From Puffinus mauretanicus (taxonomy: Eukaryota > Chordata > Aves > Procellariiformes > Procellariidae), in NCBI GenBank assembly GCA_023333565.1, contig JAJKFH010003627.1:8475501-8539500 (forward strand): a stretch of DNA of 64,000 nt, given 5' to 3'. The notes below the pieces were generated by a model. The model searched no databases and had not been told where the DNA came from. It saw nothing but the letters and a program-made list of their open reading frames with translations. The position numbers were made by a program, and so were the translations under genes. Numbering within the stretch: the first letter of the stretch is position 1; each line of letters starts with the position of its first letter. Positions 21,840 to 32,284 of the stretch are shown in pieces.

Positions 21840-23205
21840 TAACTATGTCTGTGCTGCACCACCGCGCCCCTTCTTGAGTGGCTGGGGCAGCCTTGCCATT
21901 CCCAGTCTGCTAGCTCCCACATCAATCTGTACTGGGCTCTCACCTTGCACAGGCATCGCAGTAAAAACTAGGGCAAGACTGGCTGCGTGCAGAGCGATGC
22001 CAGTGACTCCAGCAACTGCCAGCCACACCGCATGCTGCCAGCCATACCAGGAGGGTGGCTTTCAGGATGTAGGTCTGAAGATGGGTCTGAAGCACTAAGC
22101 CCTGATCCTGGAGGTATTTACAGCCAATGCTGAACTCAGAGTGGCGTTTGGGAGCGGAGGATGGTGTTTTGCTTGTCCTTTGGGGCTTTCATGGGCCATG
22201 CAATCGTAGGTGATGGTGCCACATCTATCTTGTCTCTTGTTCTGTTTTATCACAGCCTCAGTTCACGCTTGTATCAAACCAGCTAAACTGGGCAAAGTAA
22301 AAGTGGGAATGTCCAGTCAAGGCCCTGCTGGACCCCATGGCCGCTGGCTGCATTGAGCAACAGCCATGACCATAGCCATCCATACCAGATGGCCGCTGAC
22401 ACTGGTACAGAAGATTTGCTCCCAGTGTTGAGCAATACAGGACTTTTGACACACAACTAAGTGCTGCTGGGCAGGTTTGTGTACGCTTGTGCACAGATAC
22501 ACACACACACACAAGCCAGTACAGCACCCCAGTAGAAACCCCTCTTCCCCCTTTGGCCAAAGTTTTGCATGGACAACCAGAGAACCCCCCTGCAGAGAGG
22601 TGCGGATCCTCTCCCTGCAGCACGGTAGCTGTAAAGGTCTCCAGCTCATGAAAGTGATGTTGGGCAGCATGGGACAAGGGTGCCTGCTAAACTCTGCCAC
22701 CCTGACTAGGTTTTTTCAAGCCCAGTGCCAAAGACGTGCGCTGGCAGGAGATCAGAGCACTGTCCTCCCCACAGTGACCTGACTGTCCATTCCACCATCT
22801 GAAGGCAGACACCTGCAGATGATTTTGGTCCAGGCTACATGTAACTATCATTTCAAACAAACGCAAAATGCTTTGTTAGCATCCGATGGCTATGACACCT
22901 TGCAGGCTCTGGACTCAGCATCCCCAGCCGTGCTGAGGTCCCATCTGCTGGCTGCTCCAAGCTGCACCTGCATGGTCAGGGGTCTCGATTTCTCCAAGCC
23001 GGACTTTGCAGATCCATGCAAAGGGCAAGTCACCAGCTCAGAGAGAGCTGCTCAGGTCCTGCTGCGTTCCTGCAGCTCTTTGAGCCCCTCAGAGGTGTTA
23101 ACAAGGGCAGGACAACTGCAGTCCCCTGCAGAGGACGGCTATCAAGGAATAGCTTTGCGTGGCCAGGGCTGCGCCTGAATGACAGCCTCGAACCCTCTGG
23201 CAGCA
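21840..23205. other. Background with a short CA repeat, no supported gene
   Basis: A (CA)n tract lies at 22499-22513. Open frames up to 139 codons are unrecognised. Nothing else can be supported. Confidence 0.5.
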
Positions 23206-23207
23206 CC

Positions 23208-23560
23208 CACAGAGGTTATTAGCCCATATTTAGGGCAGGCCAAATCAGGCATTTGTCTCCTCCTTCCCCTCGAGTGCACTTTTCCTTACAGCTCAATCAG
23301 GCTTTACGAACACACCGCCACACACAGAGGCCAGTATATGTAATAAATAGAGCCTAGCTCTGAGGGCAGCAGCGGTAAACTATTGCCCAGGGGACAGGAA
23401 GGTTAGTGGGATTGTGATCTAAAACCCGAGGCTGGCAGCTCTGTGCTCCCCCGGGAGAGATTTCCACAGCTACCGCGAGGAAAACAATCACCGTTTTGGT
23501 TATTACACTTCATTTATTGGTTTGTTCAAAGATCACAGCCACGTAGGCCCTAAATTCAGG
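23208..23560. promoter_or_regulatory. Candidate conserved noncoding element
   Basis: Contains GGTTATTAGCCCATATTTAGG, CAGCTCAATCAGGC, GTATATGTAATAAATAGAGCC, CGGTAAACTATTGCC, GGATTGTGATC, GGAAAACAATCACCG, GGTTATTACACTTCATTTATTGG and GTTCAAAGATCACAG. The TTCAAAGATCA block resembles a TCF/LEF or nuclear-receptor half-site. Many unrelated words in about 350 bp with few repeats suggest a constrained element. Confidence 0.38.
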
Positions 23561-23564
23561 GATG

Positions 23565-25365
23565 CTCAGAGCAGGGGTCTCCAGCCCCACTCTCTGGGGT
23601 GGGGTCCGCGGGGCTGCCGTGCACCCCAGGGTGCTCCCCCAGCTCATGCCCTTCCCTACCCCAAGACAGCTGCCTGGCTGCCTCTGTAAGATCCCTCCAA
23701 CACGACCAGGTAAAGCACAGGAGGGGAGCTGCCACCGAGGAACACGCTATGCATCGGGAGAGATGTACAAGCAAGACCCCTCACGACAGTCTACACAGTC
23801 GATGTCAACGCAAGAGGAAGCAGCGCACGCGCTTCCAAGGGGACCATCCAGCAGACACTGTTGGGAGTGTATTCATTTCCCAGAAAGCATCTTTCCTGTT
23901 ATTTGAGAAAACATGAGAAATTATGGGCTGGAATGGACTCATCCACGGCTGTACCTTGGAGGATAGAAAGAAGGATGTGAAACTCGCTGTTCCTCAACAA
24001 GCATGGGCACTCAGGGAACCGCGGTAAGACACACATTGTCAAGTCCACCCACTTGGGTCTTTCAACAGGCACTTTGAAGCCCTGAGAAGAGAATTGTGTC
24101 CACGCAATGAAAAGGACTCCGAAATGGGCTATGGACACTGCTTTGCATGGTGGCAGCACAGGAGCAATGCAGTGACCAGCTGAGGCTGCTTCGGTCGCAC
24201 AGACCCCAGTTGCTGTCCCTCCAAGACGCAAAGAAAAGCGCTGGGTCACGGCTCGGATTCAGGAAATGTGGGGCGCTTCCCCCACTGCTCCTGAGCCAGC
24301 TGCCCTGGAAATGTTCCTATAAACTCCTATTAATTAGTTGACACTTGGGCTGTGCAAACAGGCTGCCCCCTCCCTGCGCCCCCCCAGGAGGCAGCGCTGG
24401 AGCAGGCCAGCATGGGGGCCAAGTCTTGGGCACATTCTTCCAGTTAATATTTCAGCCCACAGTTGCCAAGGGATCGGGGCTGGCGTTTCCCCCCTTCCTC
24501 CCCCTTCCACCTCCCAAAGCGCCAATGGTGAGCGGATAGCCAGGTTATTGCCTCCCCCTCCCTTTGCAAGCAGATGTATGGGAGCCAGAGGAGGAGATTG
24601 ATGGGGTTTATAGAGTCTCCCTCCTGACCACCCACCATGGCTCCAGCTCCCTTGGGCCTGTCCACACCACAGTCATGGTGACGGCTCCACTGGTGTCCAC
24701 CATACAGAAAAAACCAGCCTGGCTACATCTGCTGGGTAGCCTGGGTCATGCCTGCTGCTTTAAAGGACCTTCCTTTGGTCCCATGCACATCAGCTGAGAT
24801 GGAAAGAGCAAGCAGCTCCTCCCTGGCCACATCCCTGCGGTGACAGGAACTCAGTGCAACCTGAATCTCAGTGAGATTGGGTCCCTCAACTGCGCCGGGC
24901 TTTCACAGGCTGCACAGAGCAGACTCCAGCCCTCCCAAAGCCTTCAGCAAGTCAACGGACTGCAGAGAGTGGCTGTATAGAAAGGGCTGCAGAGCAATTC
25001 TGGACAGCACAGTGCTTGCACATAGAGGCCCTCCAAAGAGCTGCAGCAGTCCCTCCTGGGTGCACCAAGGCCCTGGCAGGTCCTGGGAGGCACGAGGGTG
25101 GGAATAAAAGCTGTGGAGGCAGGCCAGGCTCCAGGTGCCCACGTGCCAGGACAGGGAGCAGGCAGCAAAGTGCAGGGAGGGGGTGACAGACCCCAGCACG
25201 GGACGTGCAATGGGGCAGCCGTTCAGCACGGAGGGAGGGAGGGTTTGGTGGAAAGGCCAGTCTCATGAAAGTGCCGGCGCTGGCATTCGGTGTGATCGGC
25301 ATCACTGCCACCAGCAGCGTGCTCAGCCAGGGGCACCGGCCGAGCGAAGGCTAGCTTGAAGGACC
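23565..25365. other. Background, no supported gene
   Basis: GC-rich sequence with many overlapping unrecognised open frames under 120 codons. A minor AT-rich word (CTATTAATTAGTTGACAC) lies near 24327. No RNA genes or repeats are identified. Confidence 0.5.
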
Positions 25366-25369
25366 GTCT

Positions 25370-25750
25370 TGGGGACAAGGCCGGCTGCCATTACATCCCA
25401 CAATTTCCAAACGAAACCAACCACCCCCTGCCACCCCTGAAAAGGAGAAACAAATCAAGCAAACTAGACCCGTTGGTAACATTTGGGCCATTTCCTGTAT
25501 GTTTAACACATTTTCTATTAAGCCCACGACAAATGGCGAGGGCTCCAGGCGTAGCCATAAAGGCTCCCTCCCGCAGCAGGCCGAAAGGGCTGCAGGCAGG
25601 GAGGGGAAGGTGAGCCGGCTGAACGGGCAGATGGGAGGTGAGCGCGTAATTCACAGCAGATCCACGATTTGATTAATTTCCCTGCTTTTCCTGCTGGAGA
25701 ATTCCGGGTTTTATTGGCCGTTAAAAGGCACCGCGCTGCCTGATTTTGGA
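25370..25750. promoter_or_regulatory. Candidate conserved noncoding element
   Basis: Contains CATTACATCCCACAATTTCC, AACAAATCAAGC, GTTGGTAACATTTGGGCC, CATTTTCTATTAAGCCC, GCGTAATTCAC, CGATTTGATTAATTTCCC, GGGTTTTATTGGCCG and CCGTTAAAAGGC. It has CpGs between AT-rich words, which fits a hypomethylated enhancer. It is the left neighbour of the large CpG-rich domain at 26.2-27.2 kb. Confidence 0.4.
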
Positions 25751-26084
25751 GCGGAGCCGCGCCGGAGGGGAACACAACATGGGGGCTGGCTGTGGGGACC
25801 TGCCGGCATGAGAATCAGGTGCGCAGGGTCAGGGTGAGTGTTTTGGCATTGGGGATTCCCTCCCGGAGGATAATCCCCTCCCAACATGTTTTCTAGAGAC
25901 TGGCTCGTTCTGGGGACTTGGCTCGGTGGGGAGGGAGGCGGCCGGCCCGGGACAAAGCCCCTCCGCAAGCCGATGGGACCCTCGCCTGGCCGATTTCTCC
26001 CGGCCGATTTCTCCCTCCCTCCCCTCCTTCAGCCACTCTCCCCCATCCCTCCCCCTCACACCGAGCTGCTGGGATCAGCCCCCG

Positions 26085-26245
26085 CAGGAAAAAAAAACGT
26101 CCAATTTGTCATGTCATGTCCAGCTGTTAACCTCCCGTTGCCGAGCCATAGGGAAGACTTGCTTTCTTCTATTTATTTATTTGCCACTCGGACAATGGAA
26201 GGCCCCAGGCCTGCTGAGCTCTTCATAATAACGCCACCAACGATC
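26085..26245. promoter_or_regulatory. AT-rich edge element of the 26-27 kb CpG domain
   Basis: Contains CCAATTTGTC, the tandem TGTCATGTCATGTCC, CAGCTGTTAACC, TCTATTTATTTATTTGCC and CATAATAACGCC. It lies just before the CpG-rich domain. CAGCTGTTAAC joins an E-box to an HNF1-like half-site. Support is motif texture only. Confidence 0.3.
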
Positions 26246-26249
26246 CCCC

Positions 26250-27245
26250 CTCCCTGCGCGCCTCCCCCCAGGCCAGCAGCACCAGCCGAGGAGCTGCAGG
26301 TGTCAGCGGGCATTAACCCGTGCAGGGCTCCCAGCTCCCTTGAAAGGCCCGGCCGCCGCCAGGGAAGCAGCCGGCGAGGGCTGCAGCCGGCGAGGGCCGC
26401 AGCCAGGGCTGGGAGGTCCCCCGGGCCGGGCTCACATGGAAAGCCCGGCACAAAGAGGGAGCAGAGGGAAAGGCCGGACGATAACCATCGCTCCGGAAAG
26501 CTTATCGTGCCGCTTTGGGGATGCTTGGCCGGGGGGAGAACAGGGCTATCCAGCCACCCAGAGAGTTTCGGGGGGGGGCCAGGCCTGGCATAGCCACTGT
26601 GGCCCTGGGGACACTTAGCAACCGAGTGGAGGGCACGGCAGCTTGGAGGCTGGCGCCTGCCGGCCTGGCCGAGCCCTGCCAGCAGCCAGGCTGGGGGGTG
26701 CTTGGTGGCTTTGCCCCCTGCCAGTGTTATCCTGCTGGGCACAGCTGAGGGCGGCGATTTGGCCGGGTTGGGGCCAGGAAAACTGCTCCAGAGGCCAGGC
26801 TGTGTCCTGGAGGGGAAAGGCACCAGCCCCTGCTTCACCCTCCCACCCAGGCTGCGGCGAGGAGCTCCCCGGGCAAGGTCCGGAGCTGAGGGCCCTGCTT
26901 GGGAAGCTGTAGGGCCGTTTCCCCCCGGGGCAGCGGAGCTGAGGGTACAGAGCCCCTGCCCAGGGACACTTGCGAAGCCTGGGGGAAGCTCCGTGTCTCC
27001 GGTCGCCCGCCCCCTCGTCACGGGTGGGAGGCAGAGGGCCCGCCACCTCCGCAGGGACACAAGCCCACGCGCCCGGGCACCGCACGCTCCCCGGCCTCGC
27101 AGGCGGCAGCCGGGGCTGCACATACATCGGCGGCTGGGTTTCGTGTGCATTTGCTGCTCTGACAATAAAACGCCTCTCGGGTTACTGGGAAGGTAGCGGC
27201 GCCGAGCAGACGAGGAGGGAGCACACGCGGGCCTGTAACTCCTTC
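26250..27245. promoter_or_regulatory. Largest CpG-rich domain (candidate CpG island)
   Basis: About 1 kb with repeated CpG-dense blocks, strongest at 26340-26460 and 26995-27150 and weaker between. This fits a CpG island or two closely spaced small ones. A 330-codon open frame spans most of it on the minus strand (26173-27165), overlapped by plus-strand frames of up to 235 codons. None has a recognisable domain, and long frames on both strands are expected in such GC-rich DNA. Candidate roles are a promoter of an unseen transcript or an orphan island in a developmental locus. No clear TATA box or exon can be assigned. Confidence 0.45.
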
Positions 27246-27264
27246 CTGTCTGCCCGGCTGTCTG

Positions 27265-27700
27265 TCAGGCCTTCCTCCCCCTGTCAATGTCACTTTATTT
27301 GCTGCTGGGGTGGCGATAGGATCACTATTAAAAGCACAAGTAGTAGGCATTAAAATGCATTTCAGTTAGTCCGGGATAATAAAGGCGCGCGAGGGGAAGG
27401 GGGGAGGTGAAAAGAAGGAAGTTTTAACTCGCTAATAAAAATCAAATGCAGGCAGTTTGCAGGAGCGAGCGGCTCGGCGCTTCGCCTTTCTCTTGTTAAG
27501 GGCCCGCTGCCATAAATAACTTCCCTGAGCGAAAGCAGAGGAGAGCGGGAGAGCGAGGACGCAACAACACAAAATTTTTCATTTTTCTCCATAAATCATT
27601 TCAGCGTGTGATAATATTTGTTTTTTCTAATGAGTCTCCTGTGATCCATTCCGGGAGCTAACATCAGGGCCTGTCAGGGTGTGATGTGTGGGGCACTTCA
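27265..27700. promoter_or_regulatory. Strong candidate conserved noncoding element beside a CpG domain
   Basis: Contains GTCACTTTATTTGC, GATCACTATTAAAAGC, GTAGGCATTAAAATGCATTTC, CGGGATAATAAAGGCGCGCG, CTCGCTAATAAAAATCAAATGC, GCCATAAATAACTTCC, CTCCATAAATCATTTC and GTGATAATATTTG. The word CCATAAAT occurs twice (about 27509 and 27590), typical of Hox/Cdx binding. ATTAAAATGCATTT includes an imperfect octamer-like core. AT-rich and CpG-rich words are interleaved, unlike the background. Confidence 0.43.
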
Positions 27701-29220
27701 GCGCTTTACAAAAACTGCCGCCTCTACAGATTCCCCCCCCCCGCCCCTCACTTATGCTCAGGACGAATGTGGCCAATTTTTTTTTGCTCTGGGATTTCAG
27801 GATCTCTCTCCTTTTGCACAAAGTTCTTCAGCATTAAGCCCTGAGAAGACGCCTCCCAGAAAAGCAAACCATCCCTCTGGTTTTCCCTTTCTCTTTGTCC
27901 ACCAGAACAGCGAACATCCAGGACGGTCAGCTCTCAGGGTAAGAAAAAGCTGGATGCAAGAGGGAACAAACCAAAGCAAATGCTGGCAGCGAACCCCCCG
28001 AGGAAGACTGGCAAAAGGCAGCTCCCCAGAGATGGTTTAATGCCTGATGCCTGCCCCACGGGCAGCCCAGCACAGAGACGGGTGCCAGTCCAGGTCTCTC
28101 TGCCCCTATCCCAGGCCCATCAGCTGGCTCCCCTGCACCTTCATGAACTCCCAGACACCCCCAGAAGCACTACGGTGACCGCAGGAGGTTGCATTTCCAC
28201 AGAGCGCATGGGCCCCCCCATACAACATTTTCTTTTGGTCAAAGCCCAAGAGCTTCACAGCCAGGACTTGCTAATGGAAAGCCTCTGGGCAAAAACCTGC
28301 TTATTTCTGAGATGGAGTTCAACACCTTGTGGAGGTAACTGCATGCCACAAGGGCCCAAGAAGTGGGGATGAGGTTTCATTGAGATTCCTTCCATTCCTT
28401 CACCCCTACCAGCTCCTCAGTACTCATTGCTTCAACCCAAAGAGCAACCCCAACTAAGTGAGACACCAGATCTCAGACCTGGAAAGAAGAGAGCAGGCTG
28501 GGTCAAGGGTGTGAATGAGACTGTATGCGTTCGCACCCAGATGACCAGATTGGCATCGGCCCTGGTTATGACAATCAGAAATTATGACTAATAGCTCAAC
28601 AGAGTGCTGGGCACCCAAGCTGGTGGGTTCAGCTGCTACGGGCAGGAGCACAGTCCCATGGCACCATGTTCAGCGTCCCAGCAGAGCACCAATAGACCAT
28701 GGAGGCCGACTTCAGTCTGTGCCATAGTGCACATCTGAGCCATGCTGGCAGGAGAGACAGAGGATGCCGCCGGTGTCTTACAGTCTAATTTAAATGGAAA
28801 GAACCTATATTCAGGGAGTTCTGTCCATCATCAGATAAATGGTTGGAAGACAGAGACCTCCTCAGTGAGAAATGAAGGGAAAAAGAGAAAGCGGGACACA
28901 AAGTATGGTATACAGGAAACAGAAGAGGAAAGGAACCCAGAAACAAACTTCAGCTGAGATCTATCTCTCAATAGCTTGGAAATCACCAAAGACTACGAAG
29001 ATGCTTCGCTCTGACTATCACACACCAAAAGCAGTTAACACACCATAACCCTGTGCTACAAGAAAGCACAGGATATCCCTGCAGGGCTGGAAACCGAGGC
29101 CAACCCTTGCTCCTCCACAGCACGACCCAGGTGACAAAGAGCTCATTCTGGCTCACTCTGATTCCTCTCCTTGCTCCTGCAATCATCACCATGACTGCCA
29201 GAGCCAAGGCTGCTCTTAGC

Positions 29221-29268
29221 ATCACCATCATCATCAGGGTTATTATTATTATTAACATCATTGTTATG
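29221..29268. repeat. (ATC)n / (TTA)n triplet-rich tract
   Basis: ATCACCATCATCATC is followed by GTTATTATTATTATTAAC and ATCATTG. It is a compound triplet microsatellite in an otherwise ordinary stretch. It lengthens a minus-strand frame rich in Met and Ile, which is a repeat artefact. Confidence 0.75.
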
Positions 29269-29390
29269 GTGTTTCCAGAGGAGGCTCTTAACTCCGGTCG
29301 TCGGGATAAAGGCAAGCTGGTGGCATCTTCAGGGAGTCATAATGGTACGGGGCCCAGCTCAGTGTGTGTTTACTCTCTGCCAATGTATGT

Positions 29391-29412
29391 GAGAGAGAAA
29401 AAGAGAGAGAGG
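29391..29412. repeat. (GA)n-rich tract
   Basis: A short GAGAGAGAAAAAGAGAGAGAGG-type purine run, 25-30 bp before the strong AT-rich element at 29440. GA tracts of this kind can exclude nucleosomes, but no function is shown here. Confidence 0.7.
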
Positions 29413-29439
29413 TAGTGAGATAAACACTGTCATGGGCCG

Positions 29440-29790
29440 CTTCCATCATCTACTCACAAGAGCATAATAAAGCCCTTGTAATATACTAGAACTTGTGTGG
29501 TCCCGGGGTCTAATTTGCATACTAATTACTCAGTGCAAATGGGAACGAGAGGTAGGGGGAGGGCGCGCGGGTGAGGGGGACTGGACTATTTGCTCTGCCG
29601 TTTCATATCATGCTAACAAGCTAATCCGGCGTGCAGTTAGCTCCTGATATATAACTGCTCATTAGTATTATAATAAAGTACATGAAACAACCATAAAACG
29701 TTATATACTGCACAAGTGTTGTTTTCTTGCCAATTATCTGCGGGCGGATTTATCACCGCAGTTGTTGCAAATTCCCCTTGGTGAGGTTTG
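29440..29790. promoter_or_regulatory. Strong candidate enhancer with inverted octamer pair
   Basis: The island contains a perfect octamer ATTTGCAT (29513-29520) and an inverted 7/8 octamer GTGCAAAT (29533-29540). TAATTA (29523-29528) lies between them. Further words are TAATCC (29622-29627), GCTCATTAGTATTATAATAAAG, CCATAAA (29691-29697), CCAATTATCTG (29730-29740) and GGCGGATTTATCACCGC. POU and homeodomain sites are therefore tightly packed. The sequence lacks simple repeats and coding signal. It is my best single regulatory candidate, though activity and conservation are inferred. Confidence 0.45.
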
Positions 29791-29815
29791 GGTCGAATAA
29801 AGAAAGGTGTTAGTG

Positions 29816-29850
29816 TGAGGGGGGAGTGGGGGGGCTGCTTTCAAGGGGGA
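29816..29850 (+). other. G-rich tract next to an AT-rich element
   Basis: Runs of six, seven and five G on the plus strand within 35 bp of the AT-rich island. One loop is longer than usual, so a standard G-quadruplex is uncertain. Confidence 0.4.
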
Positions 29851-29999
29851 GAACATGTGTTTTCTTAAGTAGCACTTACCGATGCGCCATTTCATATGAG
29901 AGAGAGGGTGAATGCTGCATCCTTAGGAGGCTGAGAGGGGAAGGGAGCCCAGGGCTCCACGCTCAAATCAAACAAACTTTTGTCCATTAGGGAAATGGG

Positions 30000-31555
30000 A
30001 CCAAAGCCCTAAGGATGGACTTCAACCCAGCAGAAGCCAACCGAGGACAGGGCAGTGTCTTTTTCCCACTGCCTTCTTTTAAGGTAGAAAGACCATGGCC
30101 AGTCATACGAGAGAGAAGAGTAGCTCCATTTGATGTGGAAAGGGCTTGCCTGGCACATTTGCCTGCAATGAGGCAAATTCCTCAGAAGAGCCAAATCCAA
30201 CCCAGAGCCTTTCCCCAAATCCTGCTGCAACTCCTCCTCCCCACCACCGCTCCGGGAGCCTGCAAGCATCAACAAACCGCAGTGCCCAGCACCTTTCAGG
30301 TCTGTGCACTGCTGCCTGCCCTGTGGCTGATGTTTCTGCCCTCCCAGCCCTTAGCACTACCCCAAAACTTGCTGCATGGCACAGAGGTGCTGAGCAGCTC
30401 TGTATTGCAGTGAAAATCATGAAAATCACTGCTCTAACTGGCTGGTCAGAGGACACCATCGCCTGCCCTCTGACAGGCATGGGGGCAGTTACAAAACTCT
30501 TTCACAGACGTAAGCAGAACACAGTGATTTGCAGCCCATGGTCTGTGGCCCCTGAGGGTCCAGGGATTACTTGTCAGCTACCCAGGAATCCTGAACAAGA
30601 AAAGCAAACTGAGGATCAAATACTGCTCTGCATGTGGGCTCTGCACTTCCGCTGGAAACCCCCCTGGGGTGCCACAAAATGAGAAGAGGCTGAAAGCTGC
30701 TGGGAGGATGTGGATGGCAGAGCACCCGCAGCGGAAGGGGGCTGGATGGGGCTGCCAGGAAAAACTCCTGCACCCATTAGCAGATACAGGGCACCGTGTG
30801 CCGACCCCTGCTTCAGCCCAGGAGGGACAGGTGACACATCCATACCGCAGCCTTCCCAGGGCACATGCAGGAGCACAGGCTAGGGGTCCTTCACTGACAT
30901 TCTCTCAGAAAAGCTGTGACAAGACCATGGACCCTTCCTGCCCCAAACAAGACACGCTCCCTGCCCTTGAGGGCTGCATGTCCTCCTGCCTTCACAGGCG
31001 CTGGCAGAGCTTGCTGAGCATGATGGGCACTTCACCCATGCCCATGCACAACCTCTGTCCATGCTCAGCTCTTTTCAGAGATGCTCTGTGCTCAGAAAAG
31101 CACGACACGTCCCTGAACCTACTGCTTTGCATCTTCCCAGCACACGTACATCACAGCCAGGCCCACACGCGTATGCAACAGGTACTTCTAAAGCTTCTAC
31201 CAACCTCAGCATTCCACTGTGTCCTCCCAGTGAAATACCTCTGCAAGGGGAACCCCCCAGCTACCTCTCCTGCCGACGCAGCCTCGCAAACACAAACTGC
31301 TGTGAATGCGCTCGCATACCCCCCCGTGCTGGCACGCTTTCACCCAGATGTGCGCTGCCTGGTGTACACAAGGTTATGTTTCCAAACACTTAAGCAAGGC
31401 AATACGAAGACACACGTTCTCTTCCGTGGAGACCCAGCGACATAAATCCCATCCATTTTCCCTCTTACAAACAGGGGTTACAAATGCAGCCCCCCCACGG
31501 GTATTTCACACACAGCCATTCTCCCTCTCTTTCACACACACACACATAAGCCCCC
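30000..31555. other. Background with a 258-codon open frame, not called
   Basis: The plus-strand frame 30669-31445 is long but shows no recognisable domain, signal or repeat architecture, and is Cys/His/Pro-rich without zinc-finger spacing. Shorter frames overlap it on both strands. A (CA)n tract occurs at 31533-31546. I do not support a gene here. Confidence 0.5.
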
Positions 31556-31950
31556 TTGCTGTGAAGCATTTGCTTATTTATGGCTTGTTTTTGTCAAGCG
31601 GAGGCAGGACTGACAGCTCTCAGTGGTGGGGCTCTGTCTGTCTAACTCCGTAATAAGACGCATGATATCCATTCTGCTGCCAGCGGGGAGTGAATCACGC
31701 CAACCCCGTCACCCCCTCCCTGGTCCTGCCAGAGCCCCGCTTCGCCTTGACGAACTCCGCAGCTTGTTAGCATCACAATATTGGGAGCAAAATGTGACCC
31801 TGCACTGCCATGCCCCCTCCTCCCTCGGTCTGAAAGGAGAGGGGGAAACACACACGCTCACATCTCGACACCGAGGGAAGGCACAAATCCCCCACAGGGC
31901 TTTAAAAGGACTTAAAACCATTTTAATAAACTGATCAGAGAGGAACCACC
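31556..31950. promoter_or_regulatory. Interrupted AT-rich words, weak regulatory candidate
   Basis: Three short clusters: GCTTATTTATGGC near 31572, CCGTAATAAGACGCATGATATCC near 31650 with GTGAATCACGCC, and CATCACAATATTGGGAGC near 31771. CTTAAAACCATTTTAATAAACTGATCAG follows near 31910. They are separated by GC-rich DNA. The clusters may be independent or may be chance. Confidence 0.25.
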
Positions 31951-31954
31951 TCCC

Positions 31955-32284
31955 TTTGGGAGAGGGTCGCTGAGCAAATGCCAGCACTGCCTCTGTCCTG
32001 GAGCTGGCTGGGGCACCGGGGAAGGGGCTTCCCCGGACCCTCTCTCCTGCGGCTGGCCCGGCAGCATCTGCCTCCCGCCTCCGCTGTCTAACGGGACGTG
32101 GTGGTGGCAATGAGCATCCCGGCTGAGCGGGGTGAAGGACGGCTGACGGGACCCATTTCTAGCCACCGACGTCCCAGGCTGGGCCAGGAGGAGTCACCGC
32201 AGGGGATGGCGCAGGAGCACTGGAGGACCCCTCTCCAGCCTCCCTCCCCAAACCCCTCCGGTGACCGGGAGGGGAACTCCTACT
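31955..32284. other. GC-rich background, no supported gene
   Basis: CpG-containing GC-rich sequence between two AT-rich candidates. Open frames are short and unrecognised. I see nothing specific in it. Confidence 0.5.

Larger units (their letters stand above)
27705..29435. other. Background with simple repeats, no supported gene
   Basis: A C-run and T-run lie near 27733-27786. Open frames up to 130 codons are unrecognised. Triplet and GA tracts near 29.2-29.4 kb are listed separately. No gene is supported. Confidence 0.5.

Noticed and set aside
25886..26593. 235-codon proline-rich plus-strand open frame
   Set aside because: It runs from an AT-rich edge into CpG-rich DNA with a composition-driven residue content and overlaps frames on the other strand.
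26173..27165. 330-codon minus-strand open frame
   Set aside because: It lies in the most CpG-rich, stop-poor stretch, overlaps long plus-strand frames, is Gly/Pro/Arg/Ala-rich by composition and has no recognisable domain.
29010..29315. Minus-strand 110-codon frame with Met/Ile/Thr-rich stretch
   Set aside because: The hydrophobic run is the translation of the ATC/TTA triplet repeat and not a real membrane segment.
30669..31445. 258-codon plus-strand open frame
   Set aside because: No domain, no zinc-finger spacing, no splice-bounded structure; a frame of this length is within chance for 64 kb at this GC content.
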